Assembly (NCBI GenBank): GCA_033239005.1
Contig: BSQZ01000004.1
Span: forward strand, 16,094,507-16,158,506
Length of the DNA: 64,000 nt
DNA from: Lamellibrachia satsuma
Lineage: Eukaryota > Annelida > Polychaeta > Sabellida > Siboglinidae
Direction: 5' to 3'
Positions 9,909 through 22,334 of the stretch are shown piece after piece (position 1 is the first letter of the stretch; each line of letters begins with the position of its first letter). Below the pieces are notes generated by a model, which made no database searches, was not told where the DNA came from, and saw only the letters and a list, made by a program, of their open reading frames with translations. The position numbers and the translations under genes are program-made.

Positions 9909-11358
9909 CTGTGTGAAGCGACGTAACATTTGTTGCGGACATCGGATATCAATGTCCGCAGTGGCACCGGCCCCCACAGCTGTTCTATGTATTCTGGGAT
10001 CGTGTAAGTTTGGAATGACCCTGGTTCGAGCTTCATGACGTACGGCCCGTGACGCCATGCTCCCACAGACGCAGTAATCGTGACATTCGGCAGGGTGACG
10101 CCAAGCGTCTGATTGTCGTCCAAGTGGAGAGTGATGTTCTCGGCACCCGAGGCGGGGCTGGTTTCCACGACCGCGCCAAGAGGGTAGTTGAAAGAGGCAA
10201 GTTGCTGGGACTCGCCGCAACACAGGAAACCCGTCCTCGTTTTGATGGTCATCTTGAGAGATTGATGCACGCTTGTATCAAGCTTGAATTTGCGGTTCGT
10301 TTCAAAGTTTGTCGATGGCCCTAGTAGTCTTGTCAGGCACTTGGAGCCCTTCGTGCCTTCCAGCGAGATCTTCGACTGAAACTTCTGTCCTGCTGCCAAG
10401 TTTTCAAACGTCACACTCTTCAGGGTTACATCTGCAACCTTCGTTGAGAGGTTTGGAATTTCTTCCAAGTTGAGTATGTGAAGTTTCCCGCGAGGCGGTT
10501 CACCCCTGTACATTGCACCGCTGATGCCAAAATCTTCTTGGAAGAACGTTTCCCACAACTCTCGCGTCTGTTTCTCTGCCTCGATCAGTTTTGAGTTGGC
10601 ACTTCGGTCGTTGACGGCATCATTGTGGTTGTACATATGCCCCAATATGGCGCAGGTGTCTTTCTTGTAGGCCACTGGCTCCAACTGGTGTGCATGCCAT
10701 GCGAGGTCGATGTCGTAACACGGAACAAGAAAAGCGTCTGGATTCTGCTGCTTGAGAAACAGGAACTTCTTGTATCGACCAACAGCGCTGTCCAAGAACT
10801 TGCTGTCGAAGTAATGCGGTAGCGACACCTGATAATAGAACACCTTCTGTCGTGACACGGCTGCCTCGATGTCGTAGCTACACTTCGTCCTGTAGTTCTG
10901 AATTCCGTCGTCGAGATTAGTATGCGAGTCAACGATGAATGGTTCCGTGTAACGCTTTGCCCAGAGTTTCTTCGTCACTTCAAGCCCATGCTGCTCGTCC
11001 TCAGGAAGACCATGATCCACTACCGTGTTAACAAGTGTCAGACAATCCTCCTCGTAGAAATACGGAGCCAGCATGTGGACGTGCCACACCCAGTGGATGT
11101 CCAGTGGCGGCTGCAGACCGGTGTGTTGAGAAGCCAAAGGCAACCAGCACTGTTCATACCTACGTATGGCATTGCAAAGGTATGGCCCACTATACAACCA
11201 TGGATTCTCGTCAACGTCGCGCAGAAACTTCAACTGCTTCAGTATGGCTGTCTTAAGGTCGATGCTGATTTCCACCTTGACCGACATGTTTGATGGCCTT
11301 CCCTTCCACCGTAAGTTTCCAGCGTTATATATCTCTCCACCAAACGTCAATCTTGGCC
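9909..11358 (-). CDS. GRDP/DUF1399 protein, copy A: main catalogue-domain exon
   Basis: This exon encodes about 480 residues of a glycine-rich domain-containing protein-like (PF07173/DUF1399) protein. Two diagnostic W-H-x-H blocks are visible, DIHWVWHVHML (about 11107-11071) and DIDLAWHAHQL (about 10713-10680), each next to a conserved NAIRRYE- or RYKKFL-like helix. The second half (about 10480-9920) is beta-rich and C2-like, ending near YIEQLWGPVPLRTLISDVRN. The minus-strand acceptor (pyrimidine tract, then TAG) precedes 11358 and a CAG|GTTAGT donor follows 9909, giving a phase-2 exit. Translation may start at the internal Met at 11287 (MSVKVEISIDL), or the frame may continue from an unseen upstream exon. 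Biochemical function in animals is not established; plant GRDPs act in development and stress. The reading frame is fully open, so this copy looks expressed or recently functional. Confidence 0.85.
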
Positions 11359-11722
11359 CTACAAATAAAACAATAGCAAACAACTACTAGTAATATCTCT
11401 TAACAAGTGCTATAGAAAATACACGTGCGTCCAACACAAAAAATACCGCTGTACTCCATACGAGAGCACTTTATAATTATGATAACCCATGTAGAATAAA
11501 TTAGTAATCTAAATATTTAAAAAAATCTTTAATTATAATAATGAAGTGCACAAACAACTTCATTGAAAATCACAATTAAACCATTCGCCTAAAAAAACAA
11601 TTATTTAGCCATAGTAGGCCTAACAATTAATTCACTCTTCTTTAAGTTTAACAAAGTATGCACTTGGATAAATAACAGGGAATGACAATGCAAACATCTT
11701 ATTTGCTATTACCATATCTGTC
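11359..11722. other. Sequence upstream of the GRDP A exon, no gene seen
   Basis: AT-rich and without repeats or conserved coding. It is an intron if the acceptor at 11359 is used, or 5' flank if the Met at 11287 is the true start. Confidence 0.4.
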
Positions 11723-12592
11723 TCATGGCCTGTATTATGACACACCTTCAACATGACATGTACTGAGATACATCTGTGCTGCGACGTGTATTGAGATACA
11801 CCTATCCCATGACCTGTACTGTGATATATCTGCCCCATGGCCTGTACTGAGATACACCTGTCCCATGGCCTGTACTCATATACACCTGTCACATAGCCTG
11901 CATTAAGATATCACTGCCCTTGGCCTGTACTGGGATACACCTATCCCATGACCTGTGCTGCGATACACCTGTCACAAAGCATGTATTAAGATACCACTGC
12001 CCCTTGGCCTATACTGGGATACACCTGTCCCATGGCCTGTGCTGCGATACACCTGTTACAAAACATGTATTAAGATACCACTGCCCCTTGGCGTGTACTG
12101 GGATACACCTGTTCCACGGCCTGTACTGAGATACACCTGACACAAAGCCTGTATCAAGATACCAATGCCCCTTGGCCTGCACTGGAATACCTGTGCTGCG
12201 ATACATCTGCCTGATGATCTGAACAGAGATTCACCTGCCTGATGGTCTGAACTGAGATACATCTGCCTGATGGTCTGAACTGAGATACACCTGCCTGATG
12301 GTCTGAACTGAGATACATCTGCCTGGTGGTCTGAACTGAGATACACCTGCCTGATGGTCTGAATTAAGATACATCTGCGTGATGGTCTGAACTGAGATAC
12401 GCCTGTCTGATGGTCTGAACTAGGATACATATGCTTCATGGCCTGTACCAAAATACACCTGCTCATACACCTGCTCCATGGCTTGTACCGAGATATACTT
12501 GGCCCATTGCCTGTACCAAGATACACCTCCCCATGGCCTGTACTGAAATACACCTGCCCCATTGCCTGTACTGAGATACACATGTACCATGA
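11723..12592. repeat. Minisatellite GGCCTGTACTGAGATACACC
   Basis: About thirty units of 28-30 bp (CCATGGCCTGTACTGAGATACACCTG). A variant block at about 12200-12430 uses GATGGTCTGAACTGAGATAC. Long open frames on both strands are repeat artefacts. Confidence 0.9.
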
Positions 12593-12959
12593 CTAGCTAT
12601 TGCCTTACACAGACTTGCCATGCTTCATCAGTGAGATGATTAATTAACTCATACAGTAACACACGCGCAGTGCCAGACAGTGTCATTGCTGAGCCACTCA
12701 CATCTGATTGATTTCTCACAAGCAGCAGGCTGCAGAATGATTCCACATCTCAATGGATAATGTAGTTTTGGGAGTGAAAGTGAAAGTGCGGGCAAATGTG
12801 CATTTTCAATTACTGAGGACAGGTTTTGGTTTCCCAACAATCACAACACCGATAAATAAACCTCGCATAATTTACAAAACCTTGTAAACTATGAATCCCT
12901 ATCTTCTTGGTAACTACTTTCTAAGACATCTTTTGGCAGATTCATGTTTAGTTCTGAAT
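12593..12959. other. No feature recognised
   Basis: Unique-looking sequence between the minisatellite and the LINE remnant. No coding or structural signal seen. Confidence 0.5.
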
Positions 12960-13107
12960 GAGTATATTATATCAGTTGTACAACTTGTGTGTTATGATTG
13001 TGTATATTTGGGGTTATTGTCCAGTTTAATAAGTAGGCAGGTAAGTCTTGATGCTTGTATTTAAAATAGAATTTAAGTTCATGTAACTTTAATAAATCAT
13101 CTACCGC

Positions 13108-15331
13108 GTTGTTCCCTATAGACGCGCACAACCTAATAGACGCACACACCCCTTTTTGAGAAGTGAAACCATGCACAAAAACATAGATTTTCAGGAGTGA
13201 AGGCACGCTAAACGCAATGACAGCAGTATGGCCGCGGCTGGCGTCACCTTGCTGACTCTTTAGAAATAATTCATAGTGTGCGTTTCAGCCGCAACGTGGC
13301 ACCACATTGTTATCACTACTGGCGGTAGGCAGACTCGTCCGCCCCACTCTTGGTCTCTGGGGCGGTCGTCCGCACCGGGATTTTGTAAGCGCCGATTTGG
13401 GCTTTCCGTAGCCAAATGGCTACGGAACTAATAACTTAAGTTTTAAAACCGATACGCACTAACCGTTTCACATGTGTATTCCGTGACATACAACCGACGC
13501 TTGGGCGTCAAGAAACTGAAGACATGTGCTCCAAATAATTACTTATGAGTACTTTTATCGGTGACATAGAAAACATTTCACAATTAGCCGCCATACTGTG
13601 CACGTGATGTTGCCTTTGGGTCACATGGTCAAACGCGATTTCGTGTAGAATAAGGCCAGAGTGGGCCAGCAGCACAGACATTAATAAAACACCCGTTAGT
13701 AGTTTATAGGGGGGTGATTAATAATGTAACTCTATGGCCAGCAGACGGCAATTCTTAGCGTGACCTTATATTGATCTACGCGAATCCCGTTTGGTAATTT
13801 CGCTCACAACAACATTCGGTTATATAATTTTTTTACAAGCACATGCGTTCTAACAAAAAGGTAATAATTTCACACTTTTACATGGTTATTGTCAGGAAAC
13901 TTTAGTGATATACATATAAGAATGCATACAGACATGAAAGACGTGTTTATTGCTCTGTTTATGGCGCTTTTGTAAGGTTTCACGTTTCATGAAAATACTT
14001 ACGTTTCTGCCGAACGAGATCTTCGCCTTACAACAGCAACAGCCAGATAGAAAAAATTGTATGGCGATTGACTTTGCCTATACTGGCGGCGTTCGCCAGA
14101 TGTCTGTGGAAGTACTACGACTAGCTTTTATTTATTTTATCTGGCGGCGTTCGCCAGATGTCTGTGGAAGTACTACGACTAGCTTTTATTTATTTTATCT
14201 GGCGGCGTTCGCCAGATGTCTGTGCAAGTACTACGACTAGCTTTTATTTATTTTATCTGGCGGCGTTCGCCAGATGTCTGTGGAAGTACTACGACTAGCT
14301 TTTATCTATTTTATCTGGCGGCATTCGCCAGATGTCTGTGCAAGTACTACGACTAGCTTTTATTTATTTTATCTGGCGGCGTTCGCCAGATGTCTGTGGA
14401 AGTACTACGACTAGCTATTATTTATTTTATCTGGCGGCGTTCGCCAGATGTCTGTGGAAGTACTACGACTAGCTTTTATTTATTTTATCTGGCGGCGTTC
14501 GCCAGATGTCTGTGGAAGTACTACGACTAGCTTTTATTTATTTTATCTGGCGGCGTTCGCCAGATGTCTGTGGAAGTACTACGACTAGCTTTTATTTATT
14601 GTATCTGGCGGCGTTCGCCAGATGTCTGTGGAAGTACTACGACTAGCTTTTATTTATTTTATCTGGCGGCGTTCGCCAGACGTCTGTGGAAGTACTACGA
14701 CTAGCTTTTATTTATTTTATCTGGCGGCGTTCGCCAGATGTCTGTGGAAGTACTACGACTAGCTTTTATTTATTTTATCTGGCGGCGTTCGCCAGATGTC
14801 TGTGGAAGTACTACGACTAGCGTTTATCTATTTTATCGCACACTCGCCGTCAACAAAGCGTGCGAGTTTGAATTGACGTTGTTTGTCTGGAATTACAAAA
14901 CGCGAACGAACGTGCTTTTTCAGTGTCTGTCTTGTGCGTTTTTGTGATGTTATCGATCGAGTGTCGTTTGCTTTGGTAGATGCGCAGAAACTGCATCTTT
15001 GCTAAGTGCAAATCAAACAACGCAACACCTCATTGTAGGCTTACATTAAGTTTATTTAGCACCATCAAAACAATTCGAAGCACGTGTAGATTAATTGAAC
15101 AAAATACATCATGCAAAACAAGTGCTAGTTATTAAATAGGTCGATGATCAATGACATGGTTCCCGTGTCATTCCCTAGAAGCGCCCCGCTTTCTTCGCAT
15201 AGTTCACTGCAACACTGCGGATTAGCTACCAGTCTAATTTAGAGGCTGATTTCACCCATAGCGGCAGGCCACGTTTGAGAACTAATAGACGCGCACCCAA
15301 ACCTTCGCACTGCGCGTCTATAGGGAACAAC
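13108..15331. mobile_element. TIR DNA transposon carrying a 58-bp satellite
   Basis: Perfect 21-bp terminal inverted repeats: GTTGTTCCCTATAGACGCGC at 13108 and its complement ending at 15331. Each is followed by a subterminal CTAATAGACGCGCAC-like copy. Restoring the LINE frame across it gives the empty site AGTATGGTAGATGATT, implying a GGT duplication of 3 bp (5 bp if two changes are allowed). There is no transposase frame, so it is non-autonomous. Superfamily is unassigned. Confidence 0.85.
14083..14836. repeat. 58-bp satellite, 13 units, each with a 17-bp stem-loop
   Basis: Units start at 14083 and repeat every 58 bp through 14779. Each begins CTGGCGGCGTTCGCCAG, a 6-bp stem with a 5-base loop, and ends in AGCTTTTATTTATTTTAT. 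Units differ by only a few substitutions. Confidence 0.97.
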
Positions 15332-15889
15332 ACCATACTTAAAAAATTAAAGTGATTCTGTATGTGAATTAAATTTACTTAAAGTTAAAATTCGCATAGC
15401 TTTCTTTTGAATTTTCTTCACTCTGCTACCTTGGTAACCCCACGCCATGATACAATAGTTAATATGAGACAATATTAGTGTATTATAAAAAAAAAATTCT
15501 AGAGGTAACGCATACTTTAATTTATTTAATATGCCGACAATTTTGGAACAGTGGTTTGATATTTTTCAGTGTTTTTTTTCGAATTTAAGTTTGTATCTAA
15601 AATCAATCCTAAAAAATGTAATTATTCCACTCGTTCTATATTGATATTATTGATGTTGAGTGGAAAGGGGTATTTAACTTTATTATTCATTTGAAAGGTC
15701 AGATATGTGTGTGTTTAATGATAACTTATTAATATTAAGCCATCCCATTATTCTGAGGAGTTCATTATTTATTACAAATTCAGTGCTTTTACTTGGTATA
15801 TTATCATTAAACGATTTGATGGTGCTAAATAAGGTGGTGTCGTCGGCATACATAATAAAGTTAAATATTTTACTAGCTTTGGTAAAATA

Positions 15890-16057
<168 letters not shown>

Positions 16058-16090
16058 AATAATAAGGAACCGAGGATAGATCTTTGCAGT

Positions 16091-17266
16091 CAGGCCTCGA
16101 TATTAAAACTGGTCCGCTGGCCCGGAGCCCGTTTTAAGGCCGTCGGGCCAGTTCGGGCCATAAGTTTTCATATTTTGCTGGCCCGGCGGGCCACCGCCGT
16201 TTCGAATAATTTCTGCTACTATGTTCCGTTCGACAAGACTTCTTCTTTGACGATGGCGTGACATAAGAGCAATGTCGACGTAACCAGTTAATAAGCAGTG
16301 AACATGCAGATCACAAGTGACAGCGCAAACGTCAATTTCACTTGGTTCAGTTTCGCTTACGTCATGACCACGCTGTCTGTGGCACTATCGGCGGTGCCAC
16401 ACGATTTCCATAGTTGCTCTCGAGAATATTTTAACTATTGTTTAAGTTGCTTAAGCCACGCAAAATAATGTTTTTAGCTGAGATTATTTTAGTTTATTAA
16501 CATAAAAACACTGTAGTTCATTAACATAATTTGCAGACTGGTGAAACGCCTCCAGAAAACGACGACTAGTTCGCAGCGTCTCGCTACGCGTCACTGGTGC
16601 TCGTTGTTAGGACGAAATCTGGGTCAGTTAAACAACTGAAAGAAAACTAAAACAAGTTAATTTACGGCGACGTTTTAATAAGTGTTTGAAAGAAACAATA
16701 ATTATTCGAATAAATAAACGTGGTGCCCTCGCGTACGTAACAGCAGACGTCACACTTCCAAACGTTGCACTGGTGTTACAAACGAACTAATTTTATAACG
16801 ATTATATATGTTATTATATTGTTATTTCACTTCTTACCGATACATAATAGGCAGAAATCGTTTACATTGACACTCTACTGTTTCGCATTGATGTTGCAAT
16901 TCATTTATTTGTGACTAACGCGTTTGCGTGGCCGTACCCGGCGTAGGTGTACCATTTCCGTAATGGTCAATGATGAAGTTGTGTACTATGTATGTATCGC
17001 GATATACAGGAATACCGGCGTATCATTCCTGCCCTACCTAATCAGTAGTTTTCGATGAACACAGGGCTTGTGTTTTGTAGCCTGAAGAATTAGCTAAATT
17101 TACATACAGGCTCTTTATACATGAAACTACCGCGACGCATTGTACACATTCAATGCTTTATAACCGAGAAAATACCCGGGCCAGTAACTTTTGTGGGGGG
17201 TCAGTAACTTTTCGAATCTACTGGCTCGCTGGGCCATTGGCTATAAAAGCTTAATGTCAAGGCCTG
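16091..17266. mobile_element. hAT-like element nested in the LINE
   Basis: Terminal inverted repeats CAGGCCTCGATATTAA (16091) and, on the other strand, CAGGCCTTGACATTAA (from 17266). Flanks TTTGCAGT and CTTGCAGC match at 6 of 8 positions, as expected of an aged 8-bp duplication. The LINE frame resumes across it. A GGCCCGGAGCC / GGGCCAGT GC-rich region lies inside each end. No transposase is seen in 1176 bp. Confidence 0.75.
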
Positions 17267-18703
17267 CTTGCAGCACACCAATGTTTATAGATAAAACAGC
17301 ACATTTAGCATTTTCAAATATGACATGTTGACTTCGATTGTTTAAATAACTTTTAAATAAATTCAGAGTAGATCCATCTAAACCATAACATTTTAATTTG
17401 TTTAATAGAATTAAACGATCAATAGTGTCAATGGTCAAGAAAAATACTGAATGGTACATCACTTTTATCCATTTGTGTGATTATTCTGTCTACTAGGTCA
17501 AATGAGTGTTTTTGTCTAAGGCCATATTGATTATCAAAACAAAGTTTGGAATCATTGAAATATGCAGATAACTGAAAATGAATTGTTTTCTCTAATACTT
17601 TTGAAATAGTTGGAAGGAGAGAAATGGGTCTATAATTTTTTTAATAGTGATGGATCATCTTTCTTGAAAATAGGAATAACTGGCAATTTTGAGTTTGTCA
17701 GGGAATATGCCTGTATTTATAACTTGGTTTATTAATAAAGTTAATGATTTAACGATGGCGAGTTCTATTATTTTCAACAGTTTTGAAGAAATACCATCGC
17801 AACCACAACTTTTTTGTTGGAAGGTTTTCCATTTTTCTTTACAGTTTCTTCATCTACATTCTTACATCTGAAAACAGAGTCAACTTGTTTTTTTTAAGTA
17901 ATAACTATAATCCTTATTGCCATCATATTGAATCACTTATGCAATTGTTTGACCTATAGTGTAAATTAGTTATTGAATTTATTTGCAATATCCATTTTAT
18001 CTGTTATAGTAATGCCATTATCTTTAAAATAAAATATTTTTTTTGCTTTATTTTTGGAAATAATTTCATTTATGATTTTCCAAGTATTTCTAATGTTTTT
18101 GAAATGGTTAAAACATAACTCAAAATAATGTTTATTTGGCAACATGAATATTTTTCTTTTATATTGTGTTAAACGTATTAAAATTGGCGAGAATGACCTT
18201 ATAGTTAGGTGAATTAGAGTTAGACATTTCTAATTGCTTATAAAGTTAATCTTCTCGATATTTGATAGATTTTAGAAGACTGTTATCCAAGTAGAATGTT
18301 TATATTTATTGAATTTCATGATTTGTTCTTTGGACATTTATTTTGTTTGTTGTAGATTTCCTCAGAGTTAATTTCTGTTTTAACACTATGCATTGCTACT
18401 TTATTTTGTAAATTTACTCTTACAAATTTAGGAGAAAGTTATTTTTAGATTGATTTCTATGAATAGGAAGTATGGCTGATGACAAAAAAAGTTTTAGTGA
18501 AGATCCGTGCTGTGCTTTCTAATATAAATTTATTTAGCTTACAGAAAAAGTTTATCAATGTTCCATTGGTTCTAGTGAAGCGGGTTGGAAATGTAATTTT
18601 AGGATAGAGTGGAAGCATTACCATGTAAAACGGTTTCAATTTCACAATTCTACTCTGATATCAGTATGAACATGCCTAGGATGGCATAGCATAGGAAGAT
18701 AAA

Positions 18704-18950
<247 letters not shown>

Positions 18951-19184
18951 TATGAATATATATAAATATGGTGTTAAAGGTGCCTCCTCAATTCGATTTT
19001 TTTTGCTAGTCTCATTTCAAATTAATTTTGCAAAAAACCAAACCTGCCTAATATCGTTTGTGCACATTTTTTATGTAGCTTTTGTGAAATTATCAGACAA
19101 ATATTCAATTACTTAATTAATGCTTGTTCAAGCATTGGTGATTTACTGTATATACGCGCAAGTAGCGAAGCAAGAAACAAGGTT

Positions 19185-19607
19185 TTTTGTATGACATGCG
19201 ATGTGCGTTTTGGCGTTGGGCACGGCGGGAAAAACGATGTCAAAGGAAACAGAGTGCCACTGCCATGCCCATAGGCATAGCCATAGTCGATAGAACGAAG
19301 GCTTTTGCTCTGTCCCGTATGGGTGGTGGTATCGCGCGTTATGACTTATGTCGCCGCTGGCACCGAGGTTGACATGGTAGCGGCAGCAGAAACCATGTTT
19401 CCTAACTTTATTGCCGAGAGCAACTTGCCATTGACGATAACGGACGATTTTAGCAAGATGTTTGGGGAAAATGTTTCCCGACTCTGACAAGTCAAGTGAC
19501 ATCACGTGACATGGTCATATCGACATTGCTAAAAAGTTCTCGGCGGGGTCGGGAGAACCAAGACTACCCAGATCATCAAGGGCGCGCGTGCTCCAGACTT
19601 TAATCGG
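19185..19607 (+). pseudogene. ZBED/hAT-like transposase N-terminal exon, decayed
   Basis: In changing frames the plus strand gives a zinc-finger start, CMTCDVRFGVGHGGKNDVK (C-x2-C then H), then YVAAGTEVDMVAAAE, NFIAESNLPLTITDDFSKM, MFPDSD, IDIAKKFSAG and RTKTTQIIKGARAPDFNR, followed by a consensus donor CGG|GTAAGT at 19607. This block order is typical of a family of hAT-derived, BED-finger-like proteins common in invertebrate genomes. At least three frame changes and stops are present, so it is probably a dead copy although the splice donor survives. No following exon was identified. Confidence 0.65.
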
Positions 19608-20555
19608 GTAAGTTTCTTATTATTATAAAAAAGTCTGCCACCTATAACTACAATCAAGCACACTCTTCAAAGTGAATGACAATGTTTAATTGTTTCGCCA
19701 GGTGCCAGCACTAAGTAGCCTATGTGTAATTTTGGGACTTGAGGCATGATTATGTAAGTAACGACTAATGTAATGTTATGCTAAATGATATCTAGTCAAC
19801 ACGGACCTTTTACATTGCGGCATATATGTCACGTGAGGCCATACATGATTAAGGGGGCAGTCATATGGTGAAAATCTTGTAGTCAGTGTCAACATTTTCA
19901 TTTTCTAGCTGTGATTTTTACTTACTTATCCTCTTAATAATCTTTGATGCACATACAGTCAGTAAGTTGTTATTTTTACATGCAGTATACTGTTTCTACA
20001 ATTATTCATGATGAAAACATTATGAAATTATGCTTTAACAGTGGTGAAAATTAAACCAACTTCATGTATTGTGTGAAAAACAGTTGTTTTTATTTTGGTC
20101 GACTATATCTCATTAAATTTTTTTTTAAATGAATGGTGTTCTTATTTGTGTATGGGTGTTGCTATTACAACATTTTGTTTATAACTCATTTAATGTGGTT
20201 ATTTGGATGACATGTGCTTGCACGCGCGCATAAGTCGTGAGCTTGTAAATTGGGGTTTACAATCCATGTTTGATATACAGGTATTTACCAGCTGATACAA
20301 CATACACCTGCACATGTATATGCATAGATAGCATAATAAACAAAAACATAAAATACATGCATACACTTATACAATTATATATACCCAAAAACTTATTAGT
20401 GTTCATTCAAGTGTGTGTGTATCAGTTAGTAAATATTTAGTTCCTGCTGTGAGCTGGTTTTCTTAATCATGTTGTTATTGTCTTTGATGATTACGTGACT
20501 GATATGGGTCCAGCAGTTTGCTATTTTTTTGAGCTCGTAATTTTTATGTTACGAA
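19608..20555. other. No feature recognised
   Basis: AT-rich sequence between the ZBED-like exon and the next hAT element. Short ORFs only. Confidence 0.5.
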
Positions 20556-21481
20556 CAGGGCTGGAGTCAATTCCATTTAATCAGTTCAAATTCGAATTCC
20601 TTTCAATTTAATCTATTTGAATACAGTTAATTTGTTTAATGTAATTGTAATAGGTAATAGAGGTTTTTTCTGTAATAGTAATAGAGGAACTTTTTTCAAA
20701 AGTAATAATAATAGATCCTAAAGTAATAGATAATAGTCTATTACTTTTCTATAACATCTATTGCTGCAAACTTACAAAATATCAGGTTTGTTTGCATGTT
20801 ATTCCAACTGCCAGTAATTGTAAACAATGTACAGACAATGGCTGAGCCATTCAAACAACATGAAAAGACCAGTAGACTGATCATTTTATGGTTTCAAAAA
20901 ATACCTGCTCAATGAAACAATGCAGGAGTAGCAAGCCAATTACTAATTGTTGGGATGTCCCATTGGGGAGGCTATGGCTTTACACATCCCTAGCACAAAC
21001 AAAGGGCATGGTTTCAGATATGTTCAGGCAGACAACAAATGTTATCTTAGAGCAGGAGCTGCAACCTGTATTGAATTCAAAGTAAGCTCATCACACCCCA
21101 CCATAGTTTGTTTTGAGCAGAACTTCTGAGTTCTTTTTTTAAATTGCCAATTGTCACATGGTAACATTGCCACGTAGACCCTTTGTTAAAATTTGGACAG
21201 ATTTTCTCAACTCAGATCTTAAAATGGTGTACAAATGTGTGTTTAGCTGCTACAAAAACTTTGAGTTCATATATGTAATTCTAGGGTTGGATTAAGAACC
21301 ACATTGGAAATAAAACCAGATCGCACTGCACAAGAAAATGAGGTTCAATTAATTTTCTTCCAATTCAACTTACTCAGTCATTCAATTCAAATTCCGCTTG
21401 GTAAAAAATTTTCAATTTAAAATCAAATTCAGGAATTGAATTGAATAATTCCAATTTATTTTTTAATTCACCCCAGCCCTG
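20556..21481. mobile_element. Non-autonomous hAT-like element
   Basis: Ends CAGGGCTGGAGTCAATTCC (20556) and, reversed, CAGGGCTGGGGTGAATT (from 21481). Flanks GTTACGAA and GCTAGGAA match at 6 of 8. Inside are repeated AATTCAATTC/AATTTGAATT subterminal motifs. No transposase frame is seen in 926 bp. Confidence 0.8.
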
Positions 21482-21923
21482 GCTAGGAATGACATGAGAA
21501 AATGTCGCTGGATAAGGTCTTCATACATGAAGATTCGATGGTCCTTTAGGGAGCCCTGTGCGCTGTAAACCGAGTCAGATGTGCATTCCGAATTGAACCA
21601 CACAATCATCACCCTGGGACCGGCGGGGTCTGGTGCTGAAGCCAATGACAGCATTCGATGTCTTGGTCCGACAAGGGTGGGTTGCAGCTCTTTAGTAATG
21701 ATGGTGTCATGCAGGCAGGTTATTTCTGTCTTCAGCACGCGCATTTCGTCCACTTGCGTGTGCGGGTAAATGGCTGATTTGATCTTTTCCACCACATCTT
21801 TATCCCCGAACAGTTTCAAAACTTTCAGGGTAAAAAATGGCTTATGCGTCTTCTTATCTGTCTTTTTGTGAGGGCATTTAAGGGGTGGTTTGTTTATGCA
21901 GTGTTCACTGAAGTGTAATGTTC
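21482..21923 (-). CDS. Unrecognised open exon, possibly terminal
   Basis: An open minus-strand frame begins around HCINKPPLKCPHKKTDKK and continues through KVLKLFGDKDVVEKIKSAIY, VDEMRVLKTEITCLHDTII and RVMIVWFNSECTSDSV to HRIFMYEDLIQRHFLMSF. Composition and length (about 145 codons, no stop) look like real coding rather than chance. An acceptor-like TTACACTTCAG precedes it. The hAT element at 20556-21481 is inserted at its 3' end: without the element the frame would end within two codons (TAA), so this looks like the last exon of a gene whose final residues were replaced by transposon sequence. I do not recognise the family. Confidence 0.4.
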
Positions 21924-22334
21924 ACTGACCAGTGTTATGCAATATTCACTGGGGGTGGGGGGGGGGGCGATTCCAGCCAAAGTGAGCCTGAGAGGTGACA
22001 TTGTATAATTGCATTAGGATGACAATTTTTATATGTTTACTTATATATCTCATTATAAACAAGTTTAAAAGATATTATTTCATAAATTTTTCTTGTGAAA
22101 TAATGACCATGTTGCATTCAGGTAAGCACTTTGTTATTTCAGTTATCACAATACACATTTGCAAGATAGAAGCAAAACGACATTTTGATGTTAATTTTAA
22201 AAAGTCATGAACTAAGTGTGCTTAGTTGCCACTATGTTACAATGAAGTGAAAAATAAAACATGACCATATTGATTGTAAAAGTTATATAGTTTTTAAAAA
22301 GATGAATTTCAATGTCACACTTGTAACACAATTT

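Noticed and set aside
11632..12583. 175-codon and other frames rich in Cys-Ile-Ser or Tyr-Arg
   Set aside because: Translations of the 28-30 bp minisatellite in several frames.
14083..14836. CRISPR-like array (palindromic 17-bp repeat every 58 bp)
   Set aside because: The intervening 41 bp are also repeated, not unique spacers, and the sequence is eukaryotic. It is a satellite.
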